This document shows positions 12,601-22,650 of a stretch of DNA of 37,768 nucleotides, in pieces. Numbering within the stretch: position 1 is the stretch's first letter; each line of letters opens with the position of its first letter. The notes under the pieces are model-generated. The model ran no database searches. It was given only the letters and a program-made list of their open reading frames with translations, and had not been told where the DNA came from. The translations under genes were made by a program, and so were the position numbers. The stretch is from Ectocarpus siliculosus (taxonomy: Eukaryota > Sar > Phaeophyceae > Ectocarpales > Ectocarpaceae). Location: assembly GCA_000310025.1 (NCBI GenBank), contig FN648075.1, positions 180,334 to 218,101 on the forward strand, written 5' to 3'.

Positions 12601-15432
12601 ACGCCGTACGATACCACTCCGTCATCGTCCAGGACAACACGTTCAACACGAACATGTGAGTGTAGTGTTAGACGCTCTTTGTTCAAGTCCCTTGGCACCC
12701 CAAGTTGTGGGGGCAATACTGTTGTCGAGAAAAGTGTCGACGGTATCTTCTTCTCCACCATCTCACGCATGCCACGTCCCTTCTCCACGATCTCATGCAC
12801 GCCATGTCCATTTCTTGTGCTTGTTGTGCCACGCCTCCTCCAACCAGATACAAGTTCCATCTTGCATTGATAGTCGTGGTGGACAAGGAGAACCACAGCC
12901 AGATTGCGATGCAAGCTCTGCTGTCAGACGAGCGGTCGGAATCCTTCGAGTTCGTCTTCGAGTCGTTCAAGCAGCTCTGCGAAGGAGGAACCCCGGAGGT
13001 AAAACAAAGTATGACAAGGCAATACAGTATGCACTCGCCCATAAATGGCGCCAGTCAATGTTAGAATAAAGGAACTGAACGCGATTTAGTTGAACACGAC
13101 ATGATCATGCGGTGAACTTCCTCCGGTCTACTGTGCTCGAATGTTGAATAAGGTGGTCTTCACTGACTGTGACGCAGCCGCGATGTTGGCAATCGCGAAG
13201 GTCTATCCATCGGCCCTGAACAAGTTGTGCATCTGGCACACCATGGGGAACATCCGGGAGCATGGGGGGGGTCTTGAGAAGGGTGTCCTGGGTCAGGTTC
13301 TTCAACTTTTCAAGGCAGCGGCGTACGCGCAAACGGAGGAGGTGAGCCATCTTGGTTGGACATTGAATCATTTTTTTCGTGGGTGATGTTCCGCACGGAT
13401 CTTCCACTTGCAGGTGTAGGCCGTGTTGTCCAACGCTTGAGAGAGCTGCGATCGTAGAAGCGCGGGAATCGTCGCCGCCGCGTGCGGCTACACCCAACGG
13501 CCCGCTCTCCTTGTTTTGTCTATTTCATACGAAAGGTCCTTGGCACCTTCTTTCTCCCGGTCCATTTTCTTTCATCCCGTCGCGTGCTCCATTACTTGTC
13601 ACTCTCGCAGTATTTCCTGCAATGTAAAGGGGCGCTCCTCGACCTCTTGCCCCCGGAGAGCAAGATGTACGAGTACATGGAGAAGAACATCTTCGGCACA
13701 GGGTAAGCACCGACTAGAATGACAGCCGATGCTAAGTAGGCCACGGACGCGTGACGTCTTGCTCCTCCTCCGTCGACGATGCCTTTCTCCTGTTTATTCT
13801 GTTTGAAGGTTCCGTCAGTTGGTGACGTCGTCCGTCTCGTGCCCACTAAGTTTGAGCCGTCCCGTAACGTGTGACAGGCGGGCTGGCAAATGGGCGTCGT
13901 ACGTCCACCCTGGGCTGCACACTCTCGGCATTGCCTCCACGCAGCGTGTTGAGTCGATGAATGCTGCGGTGAAGAAGCTGGTGACCAGGAAGGGCGACAT
14001 GGTCGACCTCGGCCGAGCGCTCCTAGGCAAGGTTCAGGATGACATCAACAGGACCCAAAGGTGGGCGTCCGGTTGTGACATTTGCGTGTACATATTTTGC
14101 GACACCAGCTGAGGCAACCCATGGTCCAGTGACCTCGACGCATTGCGTGGTTGAGTTCTGGCAACCTGTTCAGAAGGAAGGTGGTAGCATTTGAAGGTGG
14201 TAGCATTTGAATTTTTGTGCGTGTCTCGTAGGTCGCCTCTCGACAACAAAGAGCAATTGACCAACCACGCGGAAGCACGCCCGTTGCATGTGGATGAGGT
14301 CAACTCAACGTTCGCGAGGTGGTATGTCGTCGGTAGTGCGTATGCACGACGGACTCGAGGCTTCCCAGGCGGCCCACACCAGAGATCCTTTGCAATGACG
14401 GGGACAAAACCCAACCAGAGTAACAATACATTAATAGTCGCCGGCATTTCTACATCATGTTGTGTGGTGGCGCGTTTGGTTGACAAGTTTAGTGCTCTGC
14501 TCGTTGTGCCCCGTGCTTGCTAGACGAAACCTGGGAGGAACGGTCGCCCGAGTGGCTGTGCAGGGACACTCGTATGTGGAAAGCTTCAGGACCAAGCACC
14601 TGCGAACGTTCAACTTCGTCCTGAACGCAGTGAAGTACGAGCAGTGCAGCCAGCACGCCACGGAGGTTAGTTGTGGCGGCCTTCGCTTGCGGCGATGGAC
14701 GGACCCAGATTTTTTCTCCCCCATTACACCTAACCGTACCCCCCTCAGATGCGGTGCCTGACCAAGGAAAGTCACAGCGACGCGGCCATGAGTTGTGTCT
14801 TTTCCCCCCATTTCCTTCACTCGCCAACCCGACTTCTGCGTGCCCGCTTGTATAGCACAAGGTTATGTAATGGAGTTGTACTTGCCTTCGAGTTGTGGAA
14901 GGCGATCAGTCTTTGTGGGCAGCACCAACGACGCTGCTGGTATTCATGTCAATGCCGAACCTGACTTCCCTCCCGAACCCCCCCCCCCCCCTGTCGCACA
15001 CCGCCCTTACCCATGGGCATGCCGTGTTGGCAGGACACTGAAACACAAATCCTCGGGGCTCTCAGTTACGAGGCGATACCTGTCGTGCGTGACGAAGAGG
15101 CGGCGCGGAGACTGTTCGAGGAGTTGGTGGCAGACCCGACGAAGGCGAACCTCACGTACGACACCGGCTCCGGAGAGTTGGTGGACCCTTCAATACCGAC
15201 GTCCGAAGCCGCTGGTGTCTCCATGGTGTCCCGCACATCCGTGCCTCACTTCGCGGAGTTACTTCGTGACCAGAACGTCCACACGGTGGTGCGCATCACA
15301 CCGATGTCTACGGCGTCCGAGTGCGGTCACCTCGTCGCCCTTGGACCGGACGGCTTCTTCCTCTGCACGTGCCTGCGGCAGCTCGTCTACGGGCTACTTT
15401 GCCCGCACGCCATCAAGGCCTTGTGGTACTAG
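9614..15432 (+). CDS. MULE transposase (FAR1-type zinc-binding, DDE, SWIM), 13 exons, damaged
   Basis: It catalyses cut-and-paste transposition of the element. Exons: 9614-9809, 9947-10106, 10278-10421, 11110-11175, 11519-11734, 12426-12655, 12848-12998, 13153-13341, 13611-13702, 13878-14060, 14232-14318, 14524-14665 and 15034-15432. All have GT-AG borders, and phases match at every junction. The N-terminus is acidic. Exons 3-5 form a FAR1-like DNA-binding region (CCQGGKPR, VGCEFHLGLWW). The core has the first Asp in VIVQDNTFNTN, the second in VVFTDCD, the CIWHTMGNI motif, and the Glu in TQRVESMNAAV. Exon 13 carries the SWIM finger CTC...CPH. Exon 2 needs a one-base shift near 10020; a start at the ATG at 10032 would avoid it. 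The reading ends at TAG 15430-15432, although the homologous frame continues (see the tail entry). Confidence 0.88.
11176..11518 (+). other. MULE intron with a tRNA-like box
   Basis: Intron 4 of the transposase. It holds a perfect polymerase-III B-box-like sequence GGTTCGAATCC at about 11283-11293. About 75 bases upstream is a D-arm-like CAATGGATAG, and the outer bases CGTCGG and CTGACG can pair. The T-stem and the anticodon arm do not fold convincingly, so this is at best a tRNA relic or SINE head and not a working tRNA. Confidence 0.25.
11788..12300 (+). repeat. G-tract-headed repeat, copy A (in MULE intron)
   Basis: It starts with a G-rich tract, then AGTACTCATCGCCGTGCATG, and continues collinearly with copies at 19084-19700 and 25549-26090. 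Shared blocks include ACCAAGCGCGAAGCACCGTG, CATCCCTACAAAGCCGGGAC and CCCCGCACA. This is the most diverged of the long copies. It lies wholly between transposase exons 5 and 6. No terminal inverted repeats and no coding potential are seen, and the class is unknown. Confidence 0.75.
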
Positions 15433-16381
15433 CGTGCCTCCCAATTCAACGGAGCAACCATTTCACCAAGGTGGCGTGACAGTGAGACGCCATGGACGAT
15501 GGCAGCGCTGGCCGCTAAGCCTGCCAAGCTATCGACCGGAGCTGCGGGGCTGACGGGACCTGCGGGGCCTACCGGACAGATGCCGCCCGTCGACACCAGT
15601 CCGATCGTGTCGTCCCACTCCGGACCCAACTTGTCGGCCTACGCGTACGCCAACGGCGTCGCCTTAGGGAAGGAGCTGGGTGGTATGTTCAAAGAGGTCC
15701 CGTCTGTGGCGAGCATCCAACGCTTGATGGAGTCTTGATGGAGTCCATGAAGCTTCACGCCAAGCAACAAATCGAGGTGGAGAAGCGGTCGTTACGAGAC
15801 GAGTCAACGAGCCGGGTGTTCACGGGAACTCTCCCCCGGCCCACCCCTGCCCTGCCGCAGGGAGACGCCGGGGACCCTGGTCGGGGGGGGCGCGGCCGGG
15901 GGGGAAAGGGGTCTACCGGAAGAGGACGGGCAGGGGAAAAGGGTGACCCTGGAAGCAGCAGCCAGGGAAGCGGTGGCGGTGGAAACGGCGTGCCGGCGAA
16001 GGCCGGCGAAGCGGTGGCAGGGGCGGAGGGACAGGCCACGGGCGCGCAGGGGGGGGCGTAAACTCTGCTGGTTTCGCTACGGGTTCGCCGAGCGGTACCA
16101 CGGGGGTTTGCCGAGCGTCCCACCCTCCGGCAGGATCGGACACCACCAGCGCCGCGCCTATCGGCTTCCAGGCGGCACCCGTCAACGGGGCGCACACGTC
16201 CGAGGGCTTGGCGTTGCCGTTTCGTGCCCTGGACAACGTGGACGTTTCTCGTCGCGGGGGGGGGCAGGCTTCGCCACCGTTCCAGACGACCGCCCATCTT
16301 GTTCAGTTGGGGCGTCTGCAACCACCGCCCCGTAAGAAGCAAACGGGGCCCAGCAAACGACACAAAAGTAGTAGTGCGCCG
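15433..16381 (+). pseudogene. C-terminal tail of the MULE transposase, separated by stop and frameshifts
   Basis: Directly after TAG 15430-15432 the same frame continues with QFNGATISPRW, matching the short conserved block that follows the SWIM finger in MULE transposases. It runs on through a Gly/Pro/Ala-rich stretch to SIQRLMES, where an 11-bp tandem duplication (15723-15744) causes a stop. Ignoring one duplicate, the frame continues with MKLHAKQQIEVEKRSLRDE and a Gly-rich collagen-like segment. An 8-G run near 16049-16056 then breaks the frame again. In the shifted frame it ends with the basic tail PPPRKKQTGPSKRHKSSSAP and a stop at 16379-16381. Basic Lys/Arg tails are usual in this family. 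Sequencing error at the G-run cannot be excluded. Confidence 0.7.
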
Positions 16382-17067
16382 TAGTGGAGGAGACCGTTTA
16401 CCTGTAGGACACGTCAGGAAAATGTAAAGCGTGTTGCCGATGCCTTACTCGGCGTTGCATTCGCTTTGTTACCGTTGGCGCGTGTTGGTTTGCGCGCGCG
16501 TGTGGATGTGTGTTGCGTGTGTTGGGGGGTCTGCCAACAGCATCTGTTGTGTCGGATTGGTATTATTTCCTTCGGTAGCCGGCCCGCCGCAGCAAGGAGA
16601 AGGGGGATTCGCTTGGAAAACCATTGCCGGTTGGCAGGGGTGGAGGGGCAAGAGTCTCTCGACCCCGCGGAGTCTTCGTTCTTCCCCGTGTCCGATATGT
16701 TTTGAGTTTTTTTTTGCGCGTTGGATGAGAGTACCGCTGGTCCCTTTATCATGACCACTCATTGGAATTAAGTTGCAGCCTTGATTCGGCGTCGTGATGG
16801 TGTATCTTCTTTGCCCGTTGACATTTTATGCGGTTTCCCTAGAGCTCTCCGGTTTTGAAAGTACTCGCGTGTTCATGTTGGCAGTTGTCATGATGCTCCA
16901 AGAATCATATGATACAAACCAACTTTTCTTCTCTACGTCGACCGTCCGCACAACACGGAGGCAGCAGCTGCACGGACCACCACAAAAACCGCGACCATTT
17001 GGGATGACATCCGCGCCGCACCACCACGCTCTCCCCCCTAAAACACACTAAGACACGTCCTCGACTA

Positions 17068-17282
17068 CCGTATACGACACAAGATGACACCCCCTGGACC
17101 GATTTTCAAAGCTCGACTACGCCACGACGAAGAAGATGCATAAACGAAACGATACACTTTCGGAGAGCTCTCGACCAGACAGCTTCAACGCCCCCGTTTT
17201 CGGCGCTGCGACTCTTTCTGCTGTTGATAAATCGAGCTTTCAAAATCGGTCGAGGGGGTGTGTTATCTTGTGTCGTATACGG
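17068..17282 (-). mobile_element. MITE copy 2, about 215 bp, nested in the MULE
   Basis: Inverted termini begin CCGTATACGACACAAGAT, and TA flanks both sides (17066-17067 and 17283-17284). The reverse complement aligns along its full length with 6838-7057, including the core block CAGCGCCGAAAACG. It lies between the transposase stop and the right TIR of the MULE, so it inserted after or together with the MULE. Confidence 0.8.
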
Positions 17283-17424
17283 TACACTAGCACTGGCAAA
17301 TCAATGTACCTCGATTACACTGCAACATTTCCAAACTACGTCGTCCACATCATCCATGTCCATGTGGGTTGTCTGCTGCTGTTTTACGTGCGCGGCTACT
17401 GCTGCCATAGGTCTCAAGCGGATG

Positions 17425-17553
17425 CAGCCGTTGTTGCTGCGGCGGTGTGACCCGTTCAATTCAAATGAGGCGTTGTAGGGTGTGGTTCTGGGAGGCGTTT
17501 TCCAGCTGGAGAACCTTTTTATCTCGCCAGCTTTGGCGTATGCACGACCGGCG
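17425..17553 (-). repeat. Right terminal inverted repeat of the MULE
   Basis: 129 bp, the inverted copy of 9414-9542 with no mismatch seen by eye. The outer end is GACCGGCG and is followed by host sequence CAACCACTGC. Confidence 0.9.
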
Positions 17554-18563
17554 CAACCACTGCTGCTGTCCTCTGGCAACTATCTTCAATCGGTCCTGTG
17601 GGCGCACTAACTCAAACTTAACGGAACCTGAACCTACGCATGAAAGTATCCTGTCATCATGCCGATTTCACTTCTGAAGGCACCCGTATCGAAGACGCAG
17701 CAGAGCACTAAATAATGGCGCGGAAGACTAAACATCTCAAGCCCTACCCTCACGAGTAAACACATATTCCCATTACGACAAACCCGTTTCAATCTATACT
17801 GACGTGATGCTAAGCAATGTTTCCGCTGTGTCTATGCATCATGCATATTACTCTACAAAAATAGTCATCCGGTGGAAAACTGCTGTGCCAGTTTCGACGC
17901 AGTACGCGGCTCGCGTTTCGTTCTCGCCAAAACCACAAAATACAGAGGCAATCCACCAACTACTTTCCCAACACTTCAGAGGTCATTCACATGTTGCTGT
18001 CAAGGACCGACCAAGATTGTTTACTGCTCTGGCAAAAAAAACACTGAAAAATACCACAAGAGTCTTCGTGGGGGTCGAACCAAATGCATTGATACATACT
18101 TCTATCATACTTCAAGCCCCACGTTCGTTCTAGCACAACGCAGGCAACCGAACAACTTCACAAATAGCACGAGCGGAAGAGTCACGTCGGCATTCTTGGA
18201 ATATTGGTGATTTTACATCTATCCCCCAATTCCCCCACGTTCCTCCACACCGTGCTACCACAAGTTCCTCCCCAGTAGAGCAATTGACAATGCAGCCGTG
18301 ACCCAACATTTACCTATACATATGCCCTGGTGAGGGCTGAGTTGTCTCCGGGGCCACACCTTCGCAACGTGCGGAAGCACCACCACCCATGTCGGCGAAT
18401 GAGAAGTACAGAGCACCGTCTATGCTCAACTGGGCCACTTCCAAAGAAACAGACCGCGCGCTCGTTCACGACAGACACCAACAACAACGCATTATCAACA
18501 ACGGGCTAGGACCAACCGCATGATGCCAGGAGGTGGCAGCATGATCCAAAACGAAAAACTCAC
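17554..18563. other. Region without a clear gene
   Basis: The sequence is fairly unbiased in composition. On the minus strand 18429-18314 could be a small exon (acceptor CCCAG, donor GTAAAT, reading LSIDGALYFSFADMGGG). Its phase does not join the neighbouring exon at 18564-19040, so it is only a possibility. Nothing else is recognised. Confidence 0.3.
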
Positions 18564-19040
18564 GGCGGCGGCGTGCCTGGCCTCCGGTCGACCAAAGCGA
18601 CGAGCTCCCTCTGGCGGTTGAAGAGGTCCAACCCCTCCGCCGTCTCCTCGTCCCCGAGCACCCTCCCCCCTAGCGAAAGCCTCACGCGCTCGACGCCCCC
18701 CCCCCCGAACCTCGGCTGCCGCGCTATCTCTCGCCGAAGCTCGAGCACCGTGCTCCCCGCCCGCAAGTCCGTCCTCACAAAGAACCCGCCCCCGCTCTCC
18801 TCCGGGACGTACAGCTGCAGCCTCCAGGAGGGCGGCACGCGCGCCCGTTTCTGCCCCACGCCGTCAAGGGGGAGCTGGACTTCGAGCCCCGGCGGCACGC
18901 TCTGCCAGGGGTAGACCTGCTGCCACTTGTAGGATGGGGCGAAATCTTCCTGCAGAACCACGTTGATCTGCGCCGTGGTGACCTCCGAGATCTGCTGCGT
19001 TGGGCCGTCCTGGGTCGGGGCCACGACGGCTGCCGATAAC
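18564..19040 (-). CDS. Internal exon encoding a ubiquitin-like domain
   Basis: A 477-bp exon with acceptor GTCTAG (ending 19041) and donor GTGAGT (from 18563), both phase 2, so it can be read or skipped in frame. It encodes about 159 residues. The first half has a Trp/Pro-rich block (YKWQQVYPWQSVPPGLEVQL) that I do not recognise. The second half resembles a ubiquitin fold: FFVRTDLRAGSTVLELRREI, then VRLSLGGRVLGDEET, then a LVALVD end. It lacks the Gly-Gly C-terminus, so it would be a built-in ubiquitin-like domain and not a modifier. Neighbouring exons were not found; the upstream side runs into repeat copy B. Confidence 0.6.
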
Positions 19041-19083
19041 CTAGACGGCGAATGGGAAAATGTCACGGTTGGGCGTGGGATAG

Positions 19084-19700
19084 GGGCGGGGAGGGGGGGA
19101 GGTACTCATAGTCGTGCATGCCGTAGTCGTTAGACCAGTGACCTCGCATCCCTACAAAGCCGAGTCGTGCATGCCGTAGTCGTTATAGATCATTGACCTC
19201 GCATCCCTACAAAGCCGGGACGGAGCACGCCGGGTTCTCACCGGACCAGGCTCTCACATCACCAAGCGCGAAGCGCCGTGAGGTATTCGGCGAGGCGCAT
19301 GAAGGGTGCGCTGCATCCTGCTAAGGGTGTTCGGCATCATGTGCTTACTTCCTTGCGTACGGATGACAGCTGCGTGTGGCTTAATTTATTTTCTGGTGCT
19401 TTCACTTCCAGAGACAGTTGTAAGCACTGCTGTGTAACTGCCTCGAGGATGCTTGACCATTTTAACACAACGTGTTGCGATTATCTCCTTTGCACGGAGT
19501 GGGGGTTCTCGACCCCGCACAACATAATCTATTCGACCACCATGCATGGTTACCGCAAAAAAAAAAACAGAGGAAAAATAAAGCGGCAACCTGGTTGCCG
19601 AGGTCACCAAGTGATCGGCTTGTTTTACAACATCGCTGCCACGCGACGACAACCCAACCCCGATGGCAAACACCGGGGGGGGCGGGGGGGGGGGGGGGGG
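19084..19700 (+). repeat. G-tract-headed repeat, copy B
   Basis: It starts in a G-rich tract followed by GGTACTCATAGTCGTGCATG. It includes an internal tandem duplication of about 54 bp (about 19112-19164 and 19165-19219), then the shared body (TCTCACATCACCAAGCGCGA, GCTTGACCATTTTAACACAA, GGTTGCCGAGGTCACCAAGT), and ends at CAAACACCGGGGG before the assembly gap. It is closely similar to copy C at 25549-26090. Confidence 0.8.
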
Positions 19701-19727
19701 NNNNNNNNNNNNNNNNNNNNNNNNNNN
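19701..19727. other. Assembly gap (27 N)
   Basis: A run of 27 undetermined bases directly after a long G run. The true length is unknown. Sequencing probably failed at the homopolymer at the end of repeat copy B. Confidence 0.95.
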
Positions 19728-19807
19728 CCAACACGGACGCGGGCGGCCACCGCGGCCGGCAGGGACAAACACCAACCAAGAATAGGGTTGGGGGGGGGGG
19801 GGGGGTG

Positions 19808-19956
19808 GTGCTCTCCGAACGATTTGCACACGTGTCCGGCAAAAGGTGTTGGCCAGGGTAAAGATCTACGCCGAAGCCGCCAAACATCTTCAGTGCTCTC
19901 TGAACGATTGGCACACGTGAAAGGCAAAATACCTTGGGCCAGAGAAAAACATCTTC
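19808..19956 (+). repeat. Imperfect tandem duplication, about 85-bp unit
   Basis: Two units start at 19808 and 19893 with GTGCTCTC(C/T)GAACGATT, then GCACACGTG, GGCAAAA and TTGGCCAG/TTGGGCCAG, and each ends near AAACATCTTC. The function is unknown. Confidence 0.65.
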
Positions 19957-19976
19957 GCCAACAGCAGGGGCGGGCG

Positions 19977-20788
19977 GGTCGAGGGTACCCGCACGTACCT
20001 ATGCGACCCCACTTCCAAGCCGTTGATGGGGAGCTCTTGTTGCAGTCCCTCGAAACAAAAGGGTCCTGATCTGGAAGCCGTGTCTTTCCCTTCGATCATC
20101 GAATCTACCCAGACGCAAACCTGCGTTTATATTGTTGGATCCGCAGAGAGCTGTGGTTAGCGGGAAGAAGTGGTAGCACGGATGGGTGTAGCGGAGGTTT
20201 GGAAAGCCTGCCGCGGTCGAGCATTATTCAGAGGCGCGTGCATCGATGGGCCGTGGCTCAACACTCATCAATTCTTTGGGTCTGCTCGCAGCACCTTTTG
20301 GTGTATTGTACACAGCAGCGTCTGTGCTCAAACTCCTCTTGACGTGTTCCACCCTAAGTTGTTATTTGGACCCGATGCTTCCCATTGACTCGCAAAAATA
20401 CACGTACGACAAACTAGACTATCGTAGTGCAAACATCGGGAAAGAAAACAAAGCAAAAACCCACAACACCTGAACACACTGACTCGTATTTGTTTTTCAC
20501 AGCAACATCCGGAGTACGAACATCTGAATGCACCCATTTTTCGTAGCTGGTCCCGCCTACGTTACATGCCCCCTCCAACCAGAATATTGACACAGCTGTA
20601 CCACGCAATAACCGACAAAATACAGAATGTCAGTTCGTGTAGGTGTTATCAGATTCGACACAAACAATATAACTCAAACACCATTGTTGGGACAAAACCC
20701 GTACCTTCTGAAGCAACACGACCGTACACGAGTCTAGTGGCGCTGATCCATCTTCAAACTTAGCTGCATTGCTCTGTGGCCCGTTCTA
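19977..20788. other. Region without a recognised gene
   Basis: No exon or repeat family was recognised on either strand. The open frames are short and lack domain-like composition. Confidence 0.3.
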
Positions 20789-22189
20789 CTACATCTTTTC
20801 AAGGGTGGAGCCAGTTATGTCTGCCTGTCGGGCTAGCATTGCGGCATGCTCCGCGATAATCGCCAGCTTGGTCTTCTGTATGAGGCCGCGAAGTTGTGTG
20901 TGTTGTGTGTGTTGGTGTGCGCGGTGTGCGCGAGCAAAGGTTTTTCTAGATATATTCAAAAAATCACAGAAAGACCACGTGACGAGTACAGAGTACAACC
21001 ACAGTAGAAGGGGGTGAGTGGGAAGTTGGATGCTAGGCTTGTTTCGAGTCCTTCAGGCCCTAAGCTTGAGATTCTTCTTAAGAACCGGCATTATTCGTGG
21101 ACCAGAGGGCCCTCGAACCGGCACTACAGTGGCATTTGCCGGTATGCCGGTACCGGTGTTGTTTATTTATTTATTTTTCTTAATGTGACACAACGAATCC
21201 ATCTCTATCATAGAAAAGAGTCTGTTATACCGGGCTACAGCCGGTCCAGCCGATTCACCGGCATTATTCATTATTCGACCGGCATTATACCGGGACCACT
21301 ACTGCTGTACTACGACTTGGGTTTTGTTAGGGTTGGGCGCCACCTCTGTCTACATGTTTGTGGCGGAGTATTTCTGCGCGTTGGTGCGTGGTTCTTTCGT
21401 TAGGAGGTCTTCACCGTGGGTCGTCTTGGTATCAAGTGTCGCCTAGTGCATGTTGCAGTCGGGTCACGTGGGATCAGGCGTGTTGGGGGTTGGTTGTTTC
21501 TTGCTCTAATAGTGGGTTCGTCTTCGCCCGACCGTATCGGGTTGGGTTGGGTTGGGTTGGGGTTAGGTCTCCGCTGTCGATCGCGCCGCCATCGCTTCGT
21601 CGTTCGGCGCCGTTGGGTAGGGTTAGGTCGGTCGGTCGGTCGGTCGGTCGATCGGTCGATCGGGCGTCCTTGACCGCCTTCTTCGATCGCGCCGCAGTCG
21701 CTCCGTCGATCGTCGTGGTCGGTCGCCCTTGTCGACAATACTACCGTACCAGCGCACTGCTGCTGTCTTTACCGTTGTGCGGAATATTCTGGAGTTGTCA
21801 CCAACCTTCGCATGCAGGGCAGTAGCAGCAGCACACTATAATACGCCACGTGCCACAACAACGGCGGTGGCAGCCAGCGAGAACCTCTTGCCGACGGCCG
21901 TTGCATCAAGCCTGCTCTCAAGGCCCGAACTCACACACCAACAACGCTATTTGGCACGAACGACTGTTGTTGCACCTAGAGAGTCTCCCGCCACACAACC
22001 TGCTCTCGGTGCTCTTGCAACACGTACCTGAAGTCCGTCAAAAGGCGCTCCGACCGGCTCCTGCAACACCTCGTATGCGCTGACAGCCGAAGCTTTCGCG
22101 TTGCGCGTGGCGACGCCGAACACTGGCCCTTCCGCCGGCGCTACTAGCCGAACGGCATAGCGCGTGGTACCTGCAGCGTAGGAAGCCAT
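20789..22189 (-). CDS. Possible small two-exon gene, unknown product
   Basis: Exon 1 is 22189-22028, starting ATGGCTTCC and ending CTTCAG before donor GTACGT in phase 0. It reads as a compact 54-residue segment with VRLVAPAEGPVFGVATRNAK. A candidate last exon is 20875-20789 (acceptor CATACAG, phase 0), reading KTKLAIIAEHAAMLARQADI and ending KM-stop. Joined, they give about 82 residues with a helical C-terminus. The 1.15-kb intron could hide further exons, and exon 1 could instead begin upstream at the CTCGCAG acceptor at about 22202. No family is recognised. The support is splice signals and amino-acid composition only. Confidence 0.35.
21075..21300. repeat. Degenerate CCGGCATTATTC-type short repeats
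   Basis: The motif CCGGCATTAT or a close variant recurs near 21085, 21115, 21130, 21258 and 21278, mixed with GGTATGCCGGTACCGG palindromic units. It is probably decayed simple or satellite-like sequence. Confidence 0.45.
21540..21662 (+). repeat. GGGTT and GGTC/GATC microsatellites
   Basis: Five tandem GGGTT-type units at about 21540-21562, and a run of GGTC units merging into GATCGGTC at about 21628-21662. Smaller related runs lie nearby. Confidence 0.75.
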
Positions 22190-22650
22190 GTTCCGGCGGA
22201 ATGACTGCGAGAGTGATGCCACTATCATCCAGGCGTAAGCCAGCTTCCTCATCAAACGAGCAACCGGGAGAGCAGCTGCGGAGTGCGCAAGTGTGGGCGA
22301 GTGGTCGACGCGTGGACGATGTCCGACGTCGTCGTCGGATGTTGGTCGTGCGGATGCCCCTGCCCACCCCGTGCGCAAGAAAAACTATTCGGCGTCGCCC
22401 CTACTGTCGGAGCAGTCGAGCAGTTGAATACACAGCACAGCACAGCATCAAGTGTTCTCGAGAGCAGCGTAGTTGTTTGGCACCGTCGAGGCGCTATGTC
22501 CGGTCTTCCCTCTGCGCTACTGACCAAGTGGGCCACTCCTTTCGACCATGAAACTGCCAAGCTCAGAGCCTTCCGTGAGTGGACATTTCTGCATGTAGAC
22601 TGGAGCGACGTGTTTGAACACTCACAGGCTGCAACACTTGCTGTAGACTA

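Larger units (their letters stand above)
9414..17553 (+). mobile_element. Mutator-like (MULE) DNA transposon, 8.1 kb, with transposase
   Basis: Two 129-bp inverted repeats (9414-9542 and 17425-17553), identical by eye, bracket a 13-exon MULE transposase reading left to right. Long TIRs plus a FAR1-like/DDE/SWIM transposase are the hallmark of the Mutator superfamily. A clean 9-11-bp target duplication was not found: the 10 bases left of the element end in ACTGC and so do the 10 bases right of it, but the other bases mostly differ. A MITE (17068-17282) sits 142 bp inside the right TIR, and a G-tract-headed repeat (11788-12300) sits in an intron. Because the host-side duplication is unclear, the exact outer limits could be a few bases off. 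Confidence 0.88.

Noticed and set aside
18314-18429. Minus-strand exon reading LSIDGALYFSFADMGGG
   Set aside because: The splice signals are plausible, but the phase does not join the ubiquitin-like exon at 18564 and no other partner is visible. It is kept only as a remark.
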